This document shows positions 1 through 6,599 of a stretch of 10,524 nucleotides of DNA, piece after piece; the stretch's first letter is position 1, and every line of letters begins with the position of its first letter. The translations under genes were made by a program, and so were the position numbers. The DNA comes from a bacterium (lineage in GTDB: Bacteria > Sumerlaeota > Sumerlaeia > UBA8349). The DNA lies in NCBI GenBank assembly GCA_013203855.1, contig JABMPG010000832.1:1-10524 (forward strand). The letters are read 5' to 3'. Below the pieces are notes generated by a model. It worked only from the letters and a program-made list of their open reading frames with translations. It was not told where the DNA came from and did no database searches.

Positions 1-1095
1 GACGCGGCTTTCGACTTCCGCCCGGAACTCCGATTCGTTCAGAATGACGGACAGACTGTCGATTCCGGAAGGCATGTGTTCGAGCGAGAGGCTCTCTTTT
101 TCGAGGATTTCGAGGACTCTGCGCCCGAAGCCGACCATGCGGTTCATGAGAAATTTCTCGATGAAGACCGAGCAGAAGCCGCTACTACTGGCGATTCCCA
201 CGGCGTCGCCGGGGGTGTGATCGCGGCGGGGCACGATATGGGTGCCAGCAGCGTCGGGGCGGTTCGTGTTCTTGATGGAAATAGGGACGTTGGCCTGAAC
301 GGCGGGCAGCACGGCCTCCGCGTGAAAGACTCCGAATCCCGCGTAGGAGAGCTCGCGCATCTCGCGATAGGTCATTTCCTCGATCGGGCGGGGAGATTCA
401 ACGAGCCGGGGATCGGCGGCGAAAACCGAATCGACATCGGTGAAGTTCTCGTAGAGATCGGCCTGAACGGCCGCGGCGAGAATAGCGCCCGTGATGTCGG
501 AGCCTCCCCGGGGGAACGTGGCCACCTCCCCGGATTTCGTGTAGCCGAAGAATCCGGGGAAAACGACGATTTCCGCCCGGTCCTTCAGGGAACTCAGATT
601 CTCGTAGGATTCAGTCAGGACGCGCGCGTTGCCGAATTCGTCGCTGAGGAGAAGGCCGCCTTCCTTTGGAGAAACATAAACTGCCTGGAGTCCGCGCTGG
701 TTCAGGGCTGCGGCGACGATCTTGGCGCAGCTGTCCTCGCCCGCCGCTTTGAGGCCGTCCAGATAACGGGCGGGATGGGAGCGATCGGCATCGGCAAGCT
801 CCCGGAGATCTCCGCGAATGCGCTCCAGCACCTCGGGAGGCAGATCGAGTGTTTCCTGGATTTCGCGGAACCGGTCTACCAGGTGCTCGAAGGCGGAGCC
901 AGTCCTTCCCGTCTCCAGGACTTCTTCGGCGCAGCGGATCAAGAGGTCGGTAACTTTGGTGTCCGCGGAATGGCGCTTTCCCGGGGCGGAGACGACGACG
1001 ATTCGCCGCTCGCAGTCGGCTTGCACGATCTGGCAGACCTTGTCGATCTGTTCGGCGCTGGCTACGGAACTCCCCCCAAATTTACAGACTTTCAC
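1..1095 (-). CDS. lysC: Aspartate kinase (aspartokinase), 3' end missing
   Basis: Catalyses ATP-dependent phosphorylation of L-aspartate, the first step to lysine/diaminopimelate, threonine and methionine; cytosolic. I translated 365 codons of the complementary strand without a stop. The N-terminus carries the nucleotide-binding motif KFGGSSVA (residues 5-12). The kinase core has FPGFFGY followed by TFPRGGSDITGAI (about residues 189-201), the hallmark of the aspartokinase active site. A first ACT domain begins near residue 320 with FIEKFLMNRMVGFGR and then LEHMPSGIDSLSVIL. That last motif resembles the YclM-like monofunctional class (about 450 aa), so roughly 90 residues of the regulatory ACT region are probably missing. 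Because the end is cut, a C-terminal fusion cannot be excluded. Start: GTG at 1095, with AAGGAGAG just upstream (complement of 1101-1108). An in-frame ATG at 1113 lies before that site and is less likely. Transcribed divergently from the glycosyltransferase. Confidence 0.95.
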   Translation of the reverse strand, partial: MKVCKFGGSSVASAEQIDKVCQIVQADCERRIVVVSAPGKRHSADTKVTDLLIRCAEEVLETGRTGSAFEHLVDRFREIQETLDLPPEVLERIRGDLRELADADRSHPARYLDGLKAAGEDSCAKIVAAALNQRGLQAVYVSPKEGGLLLSDEFGNARVLTESYENLSSLKDRAEIVVFPGFFGYTKSGEVATFPRGGSDITGAILAAAVQADLYENFTDVDSVFAADPRLVESPRPIEEMTYREMRELSYAGFGVFHAEAVLPAVQANVPISIKNTNRPDAAGTHIVPRRDHTPGDAVGIASSSGFCSVFIEKFLMNRMVGFGRRVLEILEKESLSLEHMPSGIDSLSVILNESEFRAEVESRV

Positions 1096-1121
1096 GGCTC
1101 TCTCTCCTTGCATCAGGCTGA

Positions 1122-1135
1122 CCGGGCGATCCCGG
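1122..1135 (-). promoter_or_regulatory. GC hairpin in the lysC leader
   Basis: A perfect 5-bp inverted repeat, CCGGG-CGAT-CCCGG on the plus strand, lies 13 nt upstream of the Shine-Dalgarno core of lysC. If the proposed promoter is right, this would sit at the very 5' end of the lysC transcript. It is too small for a lysine riboswitch and has no following T tract, so it is not an obvious attenuator. It may simply stabilise the mRNA end. The inverted repeat is seen directly; the function is inference. Confidence 0.4.
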
Positions 1136-1143
1136 AATAGTGC

Positions 1144-1171
1144 ATTTTGACGGAATGCGGCGGAATCGCAA
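1144..1171 (-). promoter_or_regulatory. Possible lysC promoter
   Basis: On the complementary strand TTGCGA (1171-1166) and CAAAAT (1149-1144) are separated by 16 nt, each matching 4 of 6 consensus sigma-70 positions. Transcription would start near 1137, giving a leader of about 42 nt that holds the 1122-1135 hairpin and the ribosome site. The match is only moderate. Confidence 0.3.
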
Positions 1172-1260
1172 GAAAAAATCCAAAAGGAGAAAGCGAAAAC
1201 GCAGAATGGGAACAATGAGAACACGCAAGCCCAGACTCCAAACTCAAGACTCAACGCCAG
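1171..1260. other. Purine-rich intergenic stretch, no gene
   Basis: Between the divergent lysC and glycosyltransferase genes the plus strand is markedly A/G-rich (around 1171-1225), followed by a C/A-rich part with loosely repeated ACTC units (around 1232-1256). A 64-codon open frame crosses it, but it encodes an implausible run of Lys/Arg followed by Ser/Thr/Pro. I do not call it a gene. No riboswitch or small RNA was recognised. Confidence 0.5.
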
Positions 1261-1298
1261 CATTCCTCCGCATTTGCCTCGCCGATAGTGGCGTGGAA

Positions 1299-1307
1299 TG
1301 CTATGAT
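1299..1307 (+). promoter_or_regulatory. Possible extended -10 promoter of the glycosyltransferase-antiporter operon
   Basis: TGCTATGAT matches an extended -10 element (TGn followed by TATGAT, 5 of 6 to consensus). No good -35 box is found 17 nt upstream, which extended -10 promoters can tolerate. Transcription would start near 1314, about 53 nt before the chosen ATG at 1367. The site lies upstream of the alternative TTG start at 1331. Confidence 0.35.
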
Positions 1308-1366
1308 CCCGCCGTCTGTCCCGGCCTGATTTGAAGGTTCTACGGGATGAAGGCGGAGATCTTGGA

Positions 1367-2797
1367 ATGCGTCATTCGCTGGCAATCATCGATCCGGAAG
1401 AGAGGGCTCAAAAAGCGTGGACGAGGCGACAGGCCATGTTCTGGCTATCGCTCCTCACGGCTCTTGTCGCGGCTTGTTTCGTGTCTTGGCGGGTAACGCT
1501 CTATTCGGTCAACGCTGTTCTCGCCGCTTTCTACCTGGGCGTCACTCTGTACAAACTCAGGATCATTCTGGCTTCGACCGGGGCGGATCGACAAGTGAAC
1601 GTCCCGGCGGAGGAGATCGCGGCCCTCGACCGTGGGGGGCTTCCCTCCTATACGATTCTTGTCCCGCTGTTTCGCGAAGCAGACGTTCTGCCGGATCTGG
1701 TCAACGCCCTGGAGGGCCTGGAGTATCCACGGGAACGGCTTCAGATTCTCCTACTTCTAGAGGAGACGGACCGGGAGACGATCGACGCGGCAGAGCGGCT
1801 CGAACTGGCCGCGCCATTCGAAACGTTGATCGTTCCGGACTCCTATCCGCGCACCAAGCCCAAGGCGTGCAATGTCGGACTGGCCCACACCACAGGGGAT
1901 TTCGTGGTGATCTATGACGCCGAGGATCGGCCGGAGCCGGACCAGTTGCTCAAGACCGCAGCCGCTTTTCGGCGACTGCCGGACGAGGTGGTCTGTCTTC
2001 AGGCAAAACTGAATTTCTACAATCGCGATCAGAACCTGCTAACCCGGTGGTTCACGGTGGACTACTCGACCTGGTTTGACCTTTACCTGCCCGGTCTCGG
2101 CCGCATAGACGCGCCCATTCCGCTGGGCGGAACGTCGAACCATTTCAAGCGTCGCGCCCTGCTCGAGTTCGGCGGGTGGGATCCTTGGAATGTGGCCGAA
2201 GACTGCGACCTCGGCATGCGGCTCTACAAGAAGGGTTACCGGACCCGAGTACTGAACTCGACGACCTGGGAGGAGGCATGCTCGAGCCTGCGATATTGGG
2301 TGCGTCAGCGGTCCCGATGGATCAAGGGGTACCTTCAGACATTTCTCGTCCACACCCGGCATCCCTGGCGCGACGCGCGAGCCATGGGTCCCCGGCGGTA
2401 TCTGGATTTTCTAGTGCTCACGGGTGGGGTCAGCCTGACCGTGCTGGTAAATCCCCTCTACTGGGCACTGGCGCTGGTGTGGGTGTTTTTTCGGGCGCAA
2501 GCCGTGGGGGCCTTCTTCCCGCCGGTGATTTTCATTCTGGCGTTTTTCTGTCTCTTCGTGGGTAACTTCGCGCTGGTCTACGCGGGGATGCTGGGATGCT
2601 GCTCACGGCGCTACTACGGGCTGGTTCTCCACGCCCTTCTCATTCCACCCTATTGGGTCCTGATGAGCGTGGCGGCGTGGAAGGCCCTATGGCAACTGAT
2701 GACCCGGCCGCACTACTGGGAGAAGACCCGGCATGGGCTTGTCGGAATGAGTCCGGCGGAAGGGGGCGGCCGACAGGAAATTTCACCGACCGGTTGA
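1367..2797 (+). CDS. Membrane glycosyltransferase, GT family 2 (BcsA/NrfB-like)
   Basis: A processive-type inner-membrane glycosyltransferase, probably using a nucleotide-sugar on the cytosolic face to build or modify a polysaccharide; the sugar cannot be read from sequence. The protein is 476 aa. Two N-terminal membrane helices lie at about 24-40 and 43-66. The GT-A domain at about 93-325 has YTILVPLFRE, the DxD-like YDAEDRPEPDQ (D184, D187), IPLGGTSNHF (251-260), the acidic pair in AEDCDLG (E278, D279) and QRSRW (314-318), the QxxRW motif of cellulose-synthase-like enzymes. Three or four helices follow (about 347-378, 384-408, 417-442). This motif set resembles the family that includes NrfB/phage N4 adsorption protein B. 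No PilZ domain is present. Start: ATG 1367 with GGAG at 1355-1358. A TTG at 1331 would add 12 residues but has no ribosome site. The antiporter follows after 13 nt. Confidence 0.9.
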   Translation: MRHSLAIIDPEERAQKAWTRRQAMFWLSLLTALVAACFVSWRVTLYSVNAVLAAFYLGVTLYKLRIILASTGADRQVNVPAEEIAALDRGGLPSYTILVPLFREADVLPDLVNALEGLEYPRERLQILLLLEETDRETIDAAERLELAAPFETLIVPDSYPRTKPKACNVGLAHTTGDFVVIYDAEDRPEPDQLLKTAAAFRRLPDEVVCLQAKLNFYNRDQNLLTRWFTVDYSTWFDLYLPGLGRIDAPIPLGGTSNHFKRRALLEFGGWDPWNVAEDCDLGMRLYKKGYRTRVLNSTTWEEACSSLRYWVRQRSRWIKGYLQTFLVHTRHPWRDARAMGPRRYLDFLVLTGGVSLTVLVNPLYWALALVWVFFRAQAVGAFFPPVIFILAFFCLFVGNFALVYAGMLGCCSRRYYGLVLHALLIPPYWVLMSVAAWKALWQLMTRPHYWEKTRHGLVGMSPAEGGGRQEISPTG

Positions 2798-2810
2798 CGG
2801 GCGGCAAACC

Positions 2811-3758
2811 ATGGTGCTCGACATCCTTTCTCTTATCGTGGGGCTCATTCTCCTGACGGCCGGGGCCGAGGCGTTGGTGCGCGGCAGCAGTTCCCTAGGG
2901 CGTCATCTGGGCCTCACCCCTCTTGTGATCGGCCTGACCGTCGTCGCCTTCGGCACCAGCGCGCCCGAGATGCTCGTGAGCGTCTCAGGTGCCCTGCAGG
3001 GACATGGCGATATCGCCGTGGGCAACGTTGTGGGATCCAATATTTTCAATGTAGGCGCGATACTGGGGATTTCCGCGATCCTGTGCCCCCTTCGCGTCCA
3101 CCTTCAGGTTCTGAAGCTCGACGCTCCGCTCTTGATTCCGGTCTCCCTCGGGGCTGCGTGGCTTGTCTCGCGGGAGAACGTCTCCCGATGGATGGGCGCT
3201 CTGCTCGTCTGCCTTCTTGTGGCCTACACGGTTTTCAGCATCTACCAGGCGAGACGCGAGGCCTCGGGCGATGTGCTGCGGGAGTTCGAGGTGGGCACGC
3301 CGGGACCAACACGCCGGTTGGGCACGGACGCGCTGCTTATCCTGGTGGGGCTCGGGATGCTTGTGTTGGGATCGCGGCTCCTGGTGAACTCATCCATGAG
3401 CATCGCCCGTGCCCTCGGCGTGCGCGAGGCGGTGGTAGGTCTGACGATTGTCGCCGCAGGGACCAGCATGCCGGAATTCGCCACGTCCATCGTGGCTGCC
3501 CTGCGCAGACACCCCGACATTGCGGTAGGGAACATCGTAGGTTCCAACCTCTTCAACGTACTCGGAATACTCGGAGTCTCCACCCTTGTCAGCCCCCTGG
3601 AAGCTCCCGGCATCAGCCCGGTCGACACGTGGGTCATGGTAGCCTTCGCGGTGGCTCTGCTTCCCCTCCTGTGGACCGGCCAGAGACTGCAACGCTGGGA
3701 AGGCGGGCTGCTGATAGGCGGATACGTGCTGTACGTCTGGACCCTGTGGCCTTCCTGA
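2811..3758 (+). CDS. Calcium/sodium antiporter, CaCA superfamily (YrbG type)
   Basis: An inner-membrane cation exchanger that probably exports Ca2+ against inflowing Na+ (or H+). The 315-aa protein has about ten hydrophobic segments in two homologous halves. The alpha-1 repeat carries GTSAPE (48-53) and GNVVGSN (71-77). The alpha-2 repeat carries GTSMPE (217-222) and GNIVGSN (240-246). The acidic residues E53 and E222 and the paired Asn residues that coordinate the ions in this family are all present. A charged cytosolic loop at about 145-170 joins the halves. Length and repeat layout are normal for YrbG-like proteins. The ATG has only a weak purine-rich site ahead of it. It lies 13 nt after the glycosyltransferase stop, so the two are probably co-transcribed and translation may be coupled. 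Which ion is moved is inferred from the family. Confidence 0.93.
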   Translation: MVLDILSLIVGLILLTAGAEALVRGSSSLGRHLGLTPLVIGLTVVAFGTSAPEMLVSVSGALQGHGDIAVGNVVGSNIFNVGAILGISAILCPLRVHLQVLKLDAPLLIPVSLGAAWLVSRENVSRWMGALLVCLLVAYTVFSIYQARREASGDVLREFEVGTPGPTRRLGTDALLILVGLGMLVLGSRLLVNSSMSIARALGVREAVVGLTIVAAGTSMPEFATSIVAALRRHPDIAVGNIVGSNLFNVLGILGVSTLVSPLEAPGISPVDTWVMVAFAVALLPLLWTGQRLQRWEGGLLIGGYVLYVWTLWPS

Positions 3759-3773
3759 GAGTGAGAACCTCAG
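3755..3773. terminator. Short inverted repeat between convergent genes
   Basis: CTGAG (3755-3759) and CTCAG (3769-3773) can pair around a 9-nt loop. The repeat covers the stop codons of both the antiporter and the convergent ABC permease, whose coding ends are only 11 nt apart. With a 5-bp stem and no T tract on either side it is at best a weak bidirectional terminator. I see no better terminator at this junction. Confidence 0.2.
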
Positions 3774-4534
3774 CCCGTCGCGCCCCATCGCCGGTAGAGG
3801 AAGCGTTCCCATGGCGAGAAGAACAGACGGTCGGCAAGAAGTCCGATGAGGACAATGACCAGCATCACTCCGATCACTTGGTCCATGGCGTGGAGTTCCC
3901 GCCCGTAGTGCAGCAGTTGCCCCAGACCGAATCCAGTGAGTATGGTGACGTAGATTTCGGCGGCCATGAGGGATCGCCAGGCGAAGGCCCAGCCCTGTTT
4001 CATCCCGCTGACCAGGAATGGCAGCGAGGCGGGGAGGATAACCTTCAGCCAGGTGTGCAGCCCTTTCGAGCCCATGGTTCTGGCCGCGCGAACGTAGATA
4101 GGCGGCATGGTCTGGACGCCGGTCTGGGTCGCGATGAGGACGGACCAGAGAGAGCCCATGATTACGACAAAAAGCATGGCCGACTCCGTCTGACCGAACC
4201 AGAGCAGAGCCAGGGGCACCCAGCAGATGCTGGGCAGTGTCTGCAGGCCGAGTGCAAGCAGGCCGATCGTGTCCCGGCAGAGCCGAAACTCGGCCGTCAG
4301 AAGGCCCAGTGGCAGACCGAAGAGGAGACCGATGGCATACCCCAGCACCAGGCGCTTGAGAGTAACCCACGCGGCTGCGAAAAGACTGAGATCCACGACA
4401 GCGCCGTAGAGATATCGAACTACGGACAGCGGACTGGGCAGGAGGTAGGAGGAGAGCCTTTCGGACATCGCGATGCCCTGCCACAGCAGGGCAATCAGAA
4501 GGAAGAAGACTGCGGAACGAAGAACTCGGTTCAC
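3770..4534 (-). CDS. ABC importer permease, SsuC/TauC family
   Basis: The membrane channel of the importer encoded by this operon. The 254-aa protein has about six hydrophobic segments (about 7-22, 62-80, 98-115, 118-138, 180-196, 217-237). The cytosolic EAA loop that docks on the ATPase is visible at about 149-177 as AARTMGSKGLHTWLKVILP. Length and layout fit the BPD_transp_1 permeases of sulfonate, taurine, nitrate and thiamine-precursor importers. It starts with GTG at 4534, and its first bases form a GTGA overlap with the ATPase stop codon, so translation is probably coupled. It is the last gene of the operon and converges on the antiporter. The transported compound cannot be decided from this subunit. 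Confidence 0.92.
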   Translation of the reverse strand: MNRVLRSAVFFLLIALLWQGIAMSERLSSYLLPSPLSVVRYLYGAVVDLSLFAAAWVTLKRLVLGYAIGLLFGLPLGLLTAEFRLCRDTIGLLALGLQTLPSICWVPLALLWFGQTESAMLFVVIMGSLWSVLIATQTGVQTMPPIYVRAARTMGSKGLHTWLKVILPASLPFLVSGMKQGWAFAWRSLMAAEIYVTILTGFGLGQLLHYGRELHAMDQVIGVMLVIVLIGLLADRLFFSPWERFLYRRWGATG

Positions 4535-5343
4535 TCGTCCACCTCCTGTTCCCGGGGACGCTCTTTCAGCACGCGGGTTATGCGGGTCGCGTGTTCGGCC
4601 AAGGCCACGCTGTTAATATCCCTGGGACGTTCGAGATCGATATCAAACTCCTCGATCACCCGACCCGGCTCCGGCGCCATGAGGATCACCCGGTCGCCCA
4701 GACATACCGCCTCGCGCACGTTGTGAGTGACGAACAGGATAGTCTTGCGTCGCTTGAGCCAGATGTTCTGGATGTCGACGTACAGTTTTTCGCGAGTCAG
4801 AGCGTCGAGTGCCCCGAAGGGTTCGTCCATCAGGAGCACTCGGGGATTGGGCGCCAGCGCGCGGGCCAGGGCCACCCGTTGCTTCATCCCGCCCGACAAC
4901 TCGTGAATGTTGGCATGGGTGAAACTCTTGAGCCCCACCATGTCGAGATAGAAACTGGCCACCTCCAGGCGGTCCTTTTTTGTCAGGTTCGGCTTCAACT
5001 TCAGCCCGAATAGAACGTTTCCGAGAACGTCGAGCCAAGGGAAGAGAGCGGTCTCCTGGAACATTACCATGCGGTCGCGGCCGGGCTGGGTAACCGGCGA
5101 TCCGTCCACAAGGATCTCACCCGCGTCGGGGCGGTCGAGCGCGGCAATCAGGTTCAGGAGGGTGCTCTTACCGCACCCGCTTTTCCCTACCAGGCAGACG
5201 TACTCCCCCTCGTCGACCCGGATCGTCACGTTGCGCAACGCTTGCACGCAGGCGCCTTTTACCCGAAAAGACTTCGAGACTCCCTGCACGGAGAGCTTGA
5301 CGGGGGGAACGTTGGTCAATTCCTCCTGAAGGCGGGTAGTCAT
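4531..5343 (-). CDS. ABC importer ATPase, SsuB/TauB family
   Basis: The cytosolic ATP-hydrolysing subunit that powers the importer. The 270-aa protein has every ABC element in order: Walker A GKSGCGKST (53-61), Q-loop Q96 in FQETALFPW, signature LSGGMKQR (149-156), Walker B VLLMDEP (169-175), D-loop ALD (178-180) and H-loop His207 in FVTHNVREAV. FQETALFPW and THNVREAV are typical of the nitrate/sulfonate/taurine ATPases. There is no C-terminal regulatory domain. The ATG at 5343 overlaps the binding-protein stop as ATGA, and the 3' end overlaps the permease start as GTGA, so all three genes form one tightly coupled unit. The ATPase looks fully functional. Confidence 0.95.
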   Translation of the reverse strand: MTTRLQEELTNVPPVKLSVQGVSKSFRVKGACVQALRNVTIRVDEGEYVCLVGKSGCGKSTLLNLIAALDRPDAGEILVDGSPVTQPGRDRMVMFQETALFPWLDVLGNVLFGLKLKPNLTKKDRLEVASFYLDMVGLKSFTHANIHELSGGMKQRVALARALAPNPRVLLMDEPFGALDALTREKLYVDIQNIWLKRRKTILFVTHNVREAVCLGDRVILMAPEPGRVIEEFDIDLERPRDINSVALAEHATRITRVLKERPREQEVDE

Positions 5344-6320
5344 TCTGGCGTTCTCGCGACGAGGGCTGACAGATCCCCCCCCTCCTTCAGAAAGCCCACC
5401 TTCTGGGCGGAGCGCATGAACCGGGCGAAGTCCTCGGTCTCGATGGTCCCGGTGAAGGTAAGGCGTGGCCAGGCGTGCTGAACCAGTTCCAGCGGGAAGG
5501 GGCTGTGGGTCAGCGCCGTGAGTTCGGCGACTACTCGTTTCTGGGCTTCGTCAGGGCTGTCGCTAATCCACTGGGTCAGTTCGAGGTGGGCCTGGAGCAG
5601 TTTCTCCGCCAGATCCGGTTTCTCTCTCAAGAAGGCCTCGCTGCAAGCGAAAACTGTCGTCAAAGCCTCCTTCTCCTCAAGGAACACCTTCCCGCCCGCT
5701 TCCATCTCGAGCCGCGAGACCCACGGCTCGACGGTCCAAGCCCCGTCGATCTGCCGTCGCTGGAAGAGGGCGAGCTGATCCGGATTGGCCGTGGGGATAA
5801 CCTGAACGTCTCCACCGGTCTTCGTCACCTCGAACCCCTGCTCGGTCAGCCAGGCGCGACACGCCACATCCTGGGTATTGCCGAACTGCGGGGTCGCGAT
5901 CTTCTTGCCTCGGAGATCGGCCACGGAGGCGATCCCCTCGTCCTGGTGAACCACCAGCGCGGCTCCGCCGAAAGCCGCTCCGGCGAGAACCCGGACTTCC
6001 TCACCTTTGGACTTGATGTGGGCGTTCAGGGCCGGATTGGGTCCGACGTAGGTCGCGTCCAGAGACCCGGCAAAGAAGGCTTCCATCGCCGACGGACCGG
6101 CGTTGTAGACAAACCACTGGACCTCCACGTCGGCTCCGAGTCTCTCCTCGAACCAGCCCTTTCCCTCCCGTGAGAAGTTGTGGGCAATCAGGCCTTGGGC
6201 ATGGGTGACGTTCGGGAAGTGGCCGATTCGCACCACCGTTTTCATCTCGCTTTTCTGATCGCATGCGGTCTGGCAGAGCAGAATTCCGGCAAACAAGAAC
6301 AGGATAGTCGTGAATCTCAC
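5340..6320 (-). CDS. ABC importer substrate-binding protein, SsuA/TauA/NMT1-like
   Basis: The probable membrane-anchored periplasmic binding protein of the importer. From the chosen start it has 326 aa: a short charged N-terminus, a hydrophobic stretch (FTTILFLFAGILL) and then LCQTAC, a possible lipobox with Gln instead of Leu at -3. The mature part has RIGHFPNVTHAQ, AGPSAMEAFFAG, YVGPNPALNAH, GNTQDVA and DGAWTVEPW. These are characteristic of the SsuA-type branch of the NMT1/nitrate-sulfonate binding proteins. Start: GTG 6320, with a GGGAG site about 10 nt upstream. The open frame extends to 6428, but those 36 extra codons encode no signal peptide and precede the ribosome site. No desulfonating enzyme (SsuD, TauD) is in the window, so the substrate (sulfonate, taurine, pyrimidine or other) is unresolved. 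First gene of the operon. Confidence 0.9.
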   Translation of the reverse strand: MRFTTILFLFAGILLCQTACDQKSEMKTVVRIGHFPNVTHAQGLIAHNFSREGKGWFEERLGADVEVQWFVYNAGPSAMEAFFAGSLDATYVGPNPALNAHIKSKGEEVRVLAGAAFGGAALVVHQDEGIASVADLRGKKIATPQFGNTQDVACRAWLTEQGFEVTKTGGDVQVIPTANPDQLALFQRRQIDGAWTVEPWVSRLEMEAGGKVFLEEKEALTTVFACSEAFLREKPDLAEKLLQAHLELTQWISDSPDEAQKRVVAELTALTHSPFPLELVQHAWPRLTFTGTIETEDFARFMRSAQKVGFLKEGGDLSALVARTPE

Positions 6321-6399
6321 TTGGAGCGTTCTCCCTTCTGGCCTTTTTTCAGATTCTGGTAGCCGTGGGTTCCATACGGTGCAGCAAAAAATCGCTTGG

Positions 6400-6428
6400 A
6401 TTCTCCCGCGCTTCCGTCCGATAGTCAA
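6400..6428 (-). promoter_or_regulatory. Possible promoter of the ABC importer operon
   Basis: On the complementary strand TTGACT (6428-6423, 5 of 6 to the -35 consensus) and GAGAAT (6405-6400, 4 of 6 to -10) are spaced by 17 nt. Transcription would begin near 6393, about 70 nt before the GTG start at 6320. If right, the longer open frame starting at 6428 cannot be translated from this transcript, which supports the shorter start. No operator palindrome was recognised. Confidence 0.35.
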
Positions 6429-6504
6429 GGCATTTACGACCTATAACAACTTACAAACCTCCATGGTCTTGTCTCTTTGGTCAGGACTCTCAACAAGCCC
6501 CGTC

Positions 6505-6533
6505 TTGACGCATCTGTCGTCTCCTCGTATAAT
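6505..6533 (+). promoter_or_regulatory. Strong sigma-70-type promoter of htpG
   Basis: TTGACG (6505-6510) and TATAAT (6528-6533) are separated by exactly 17 nt, an 11-of-12 match to the vegetative sigma-70 consensus. Transcription would start near 6540, leaving a leader of about 60 nt before the ATG at 6600. There is no CIRCE repeat (TTAGCACTC/GAGTGCTAA) and no obvious sigma-32 element. htpG is therefore likely expressed from a housekeeping promoter here. The promoter lies inside the upstream extension of the htpG open frame, which rules that extension out. Confidence 0.85.
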
Positions 6534-6552
6534 GCTTTCTCTTTGAGGAACC

Positions 6553-6571
6553 GCCGGGGAGAATCTCCGGC
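6553..6571 (+). promoter_or_regulatory. Inverted repeat in the htpG leader
   Basis: GCCGG (6553-6557) and CCGGC (6567-6571) flank GGAGAATCT. The inner GGAGAATCTCC (6558-6568) is itself a palindrome around its central base. It lies about 13 nt downstream of the predicted transcription start and 17 nt before the true ribosome site (GGAG, 6588-6591). It could be an RNA hairpin or a repressor operator; neither is demonstrated. Confidence 0.35.
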
Positions 6572-6599
6572 ACAGACTACCATTCGTGGAGAAGAAAAC

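Noticed and set aside
76..1140. A long plus-strand open frame (354 codons) opposite lysC
   Set aside because: The complementary strand encodes an unmistakable aspartokinase with all catalytic motifs through the whole stretch; the plus-strand frame is its shadow.
1140..1334. A 64-codon plus-strand frame in the intergenic region
   Set aside because: The product is a Lys/Arg run from the purine-rich tract with no ribosome site and no protein-like pattern.
1331..1366. A TTG start that would lengthen the glycosyltransferase by 12 residues
   Set aside because: No ribosome site precedes it, while ATG 1367 has GGAG at an 8-nt distance.
3390..4484. A 364-codon minus-strand frame over the antiporter and permease
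   Set aside because: It lies in a different frame from the intact SsuC-type permease and opposite the intact antiporter; it has no recognisable motif.
3083..4726. A 547-codon plus-strand frame crossing the antiporter and the ABC genes
   Set aside because: It overlaps three well-supported genes in other frames and its product is rich in Arg, Gly, Gln and Pro with no domain-like pattern.
6321..6428. N-terminal extension of the binding protein by 36 codons
   Set aside because: The lipoprotein-like signal peptide begins at GTG 6320 and the extension contains the ribosome site and part of the probable promoter.
6477..6599. N-terminal extension of HtpG by 41 codons
   Set aside because: The strong promoter (6505-6533) lies inside it, and the usual HtpG N-terminus begins at ATG 6600 with a good ribosome site.
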